In this document: in pieces, positions 16,091 to 17,500 of the stretch
Numbering within the stretch: position 1 is the first letter of the stretch
How the letters are laid out: each line of letters opens with the position of its first letter
NCBI GenBank assembly: GCA_905221605.1
Contig: CAJNDS010002617.1
Coordinates: 204,928-222,427, forward strand
Reading direction: 5' to 3'
Source of the DNA: Symbiodinium natans
Taxonomy: Eukaryota; Sar; Dinophyceae; Suessiales; Symbiodiniaceae
Length of the DNA stretch: 17,500 bases
Translations under genes and position numbers: made by a program
Notes under the pieces: generated by a model
Seen by the model: only the letters and a program-made list of their open reading frames with translations
The model's database searches: none
Told to the model about the DNA's origin: nothing

Positions 16091-16115
16091 TGCGGAGGGC
16101 GCGGCGCCCTCCGCA
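16091..16115. other. 25-bp near-perfect palindrome
   Basis: TGCGGAGGGCGC-G-GCGCCCTCCGCA: 12-bp arms around one base, inside a very GC-rich stretch (16030-16120). No T tract follows, so it is not a bacterial-type terminator. Confidence 0.9.
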
Positions 16116-16135
16116 TTGGAAGGCCCTGTTTTATC

Positions 16136-16170
16136 GGGTTTAGGGTTTAGGGTTCAGGGTTTAGGGTTTG
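16136..16170 (+). repeat. Short TTTAGGG array
   Basis: Four to five units, one TTCAGGG. Confidence 0.88.
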
Positions 16171-16657
16171 CTGTGATAGGGCGTAGGTGCTGTGAAGGTT
16201 AGGTTTCGTAACAAGCTCGAAAGCTTCGAGAGCAGCTTTGGCCCGATTGTGGAGGGCCATCCAACACTTTTCTCCCACCCCACGCCGTCTGAGGCGGCAA
16301 AACCACCCAAACCTATTCCTTTTAGGGTTTAGGCCCAAGCTCAAGGCAACAGTCCACTTCTAAAAACTTATTCAGTTTCATGACGTTCGGGGTTGGGTCC
16401 GAGAGTCAAAGGAATGGTAGGGGGCTCGGGGCAGTTTCAGGGGCCTTGGGCAGGGGGGGTTGGGGGCCAGGCCTGAGAAGAAGGGCGATTGAGTTTTTGA
16501 GCACGCCCTGCTTGAGCCGGCCTGAAGCCCCCTGGTCCGTGGGCACGCTGCGGCGAGGGCTCCAGGACCCTCTGCGCTGGGGCCCTGAATTTCCTTGCGC
16601 CATCGAGGTCGAAGGGCTTAAGCGCCGCCCCCCAACGTAGGGAAGCGGCCTAGGCCC
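16171..16657. other. Gene-free stretch
   Basis: Unique-looking GC-rich sequence. Overlapping frames of 86 codons (plus) and 65 codons (minus) at 16380-16640 show no motif and are not called. A small CTCGAA-AGC-TTCGAG hairpin lies near 16215. Confidence 0.5.
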
Positions 16658-16815
16658 TGAGTTTAGGGTTTAGGGATCTCTACCTGGCCTGACTGGAAAA
16701 AAGGGCTTAGTTTTCTTTGGTGTGCCGGGCAATTAAGGGTTGCCTTCGTGTGGTAGCTGTAGCTTTCCGGGTTGGAACCCCGAAAGCGGGAGTGCGACTT
16801 GGAGATGTAGAACAA
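16658..16815. other. Short TTTAGGG remnant and a small hairpin
   Basis: GTTTAGGGTTTAGGG at about 16660-16675. CTTTC-C-GGGTT-GG-AACCC-C-GAAAG at about 16770-16795 forms an imperfect hairpin. No tRNA boxes match well enough to call. Confidence 0.5.
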
Positions 16816-16818
16816 AAG

Positions 16819-17014
16819 GAAGAGACCGTAAGCTACATAGGGGCCTTATTCTGATGTAAGGTATATTCGTTAGTTATGGAAGAGACCTTAAGCTATTCAG
16901 GGGCCCTGATCATGATTCAAGGTATATTCGTCTATGTAGGGGGACCCTTATTGTGATTTAAGATATACTCGTTGATGAAGGAAGAGACCTTCATCGATAC
17001 AGGGGCCCTTTATT
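16819..17014. repeat. Tandem repeat of about 50-60 bp related to family 2
   Basis: GAAGAGACC starts at 16819, 16879 and 16981, with AGGGGCCYT and GGTATATTCGT (16860, 16921, diverged at 16971) in each period. GATTTAAGATATACTCGTT resembles the GATTTAAGGCATATTCCTTAA core of family 2. Confidence 0.75.
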
Positions 17015-17084
17015 AACCTGCCAGGGCAGCAGAACTTGGCCAACAGAGGCTGGACTTCTGCGACACCTGGACACAGTCTCAGCT

Positions 17085-17205
17085 GCGGTTTAGGGCTTAG
17101 GGCCTCGGGTTTAGGGTTTAGGGTTTCGAGTTTGGGGTTTAGGGTATCAGGGTTTGGGGATTAGGGTTTAGGGTATTAGGGTATGAGGATTTAGGGTTAG
17201 GGCGC
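17085..17205 (+). repeat. Degenerate TTTAGGG region
   Basis: Mixed GGTTTAGGG, TATCAGGG, ATTAGGG and TTTGGGG units. Confidence 0.85.
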
Positions 17206-17320
17206 AAGGGATTAGTTTGTTCATGCCATTAGCGGTTCAGCGTCCGACTCCTCCCGCTTCTGCCATAGCTGGCGGGGCTGGTTCTGGTCGTGCTTCTGTC
17301 GCTGTTGCTGCAGTTGAGAA

Positions 17321-17395
17321 GGTTGAGGGTTAACCCTAAACCCTAAACCCTCAACCCTCAACCCTCAACCCTCAACCCTAAACCCTAAACCCAAG
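17321..17395. repeat. Second head-to-head junction and CCCTCAA/CCCTAAA array
   Basis: GGTTGAGGG runs straight into TTAACCCTAAACCC, making the 12-bp palindrome AGGGTTAACCCT (17326-17337). Then come CCCTAAA, four CCCTCAA and CCCTAAA units. Confidence 0.88.
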
Positions 17396-17500
17396 TTAGG
17401 AGACTAGCTTCAGGATGCAGAAGCCTTTGCTGGGCTGCAAGAGCTTTCGAAAGCCCTAGGTCTCGCATTTTGCCACGTCCCAATCCCTAACCTCTGCACT

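Noticed and set aside
16770-16800. tRNA-like GGGTTGGAACCCC
   Set aside because: It lacks a proper B box, A box and cloverleaf; it is better described as a small inverted repeat.
4800-17500. Dinoflagellate spliced-leader remnant
   Set aside because: I looked by eye for the leader core TTTTGGCTCAAG and its reverse complement and found only partial CGGCTCAAG matches.

Overview
The window looks like nuclear DNA of a dinoflagellate, plausibly a symbiodiniacean or a relative. This is inferred from the plant-type telomere heptamer CCCTAAA/TTTAGGG scattered in dozens of interstitial blocks, GC-rich repeat-laden sequence, long G or C runs, and a LINE of the EEP-endonuclease/RT/zinc-finger type. There is no prokaryotic operon structure, and I recognise no rRNA, tRNA or CRISPR. 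Other eukaryotes with TTTAGGG telomeres are not excluded.

Region 1 (1 to about 4740, minus strand) is the only convincing protein-coding locus: a non-LTR retrotransposon. Reading right to left, it has a hairpin-repeat leader, a (TTG)47 microsatellite, an apurinic-type (EEP) endonuclease, a lysine/glutamine-rich helical linker, a reverse transcriptase with an intact FADD motif, and zinc fingers. The first frame stops at 862. The -1 frame is open from 1048 to the left edge. It carries two more zinc fingers and then what looks like the start of a ubiquitin-specific-protease-like (USP, peptidase C19) cysteine peptidase: an Asn-x4-Cys-Tyr Cys box and a QEDASQF box 61 codons later. The element therefore reads as EN-RT-ZnF-USP, split by one frame change, with its 3' end outside the window. 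This is the most interesting signal here.

Region 2 (about 4750-6320) is GC-rich repeat DNA without genes: a Z-DNA-type CG tract, a CCATGG-rich minisatellite, hairpin motifs, a 175-bp unit duplicated near 9.9-10.1 kb, and G/C runs in foldback orientation.

Region 3 (about 6320-17500) is a gene-poor mosaic of short interstitial telomere-like arrays in both orientations. Several have been homogenised to distinct variants (AAGTCCT, TCTAGGG, AAACACCT, CCCTCAA). Small foldback/MITE-like elements lie among them. Family 1 ends in ACTTGGAGGTTCATGG, with six copies or part-copies. Family 2 ends in AGAGAGYCCAA and has palindromic TTAAGGAATATTCCTTAA cores, with two copies. A single 101-bp element has 30-bp terminal inverted repeats and an 8-bp target-site duplication. 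I see no credible protein-coding gene here; the open frames follow simple repeats or are short and unsupported.
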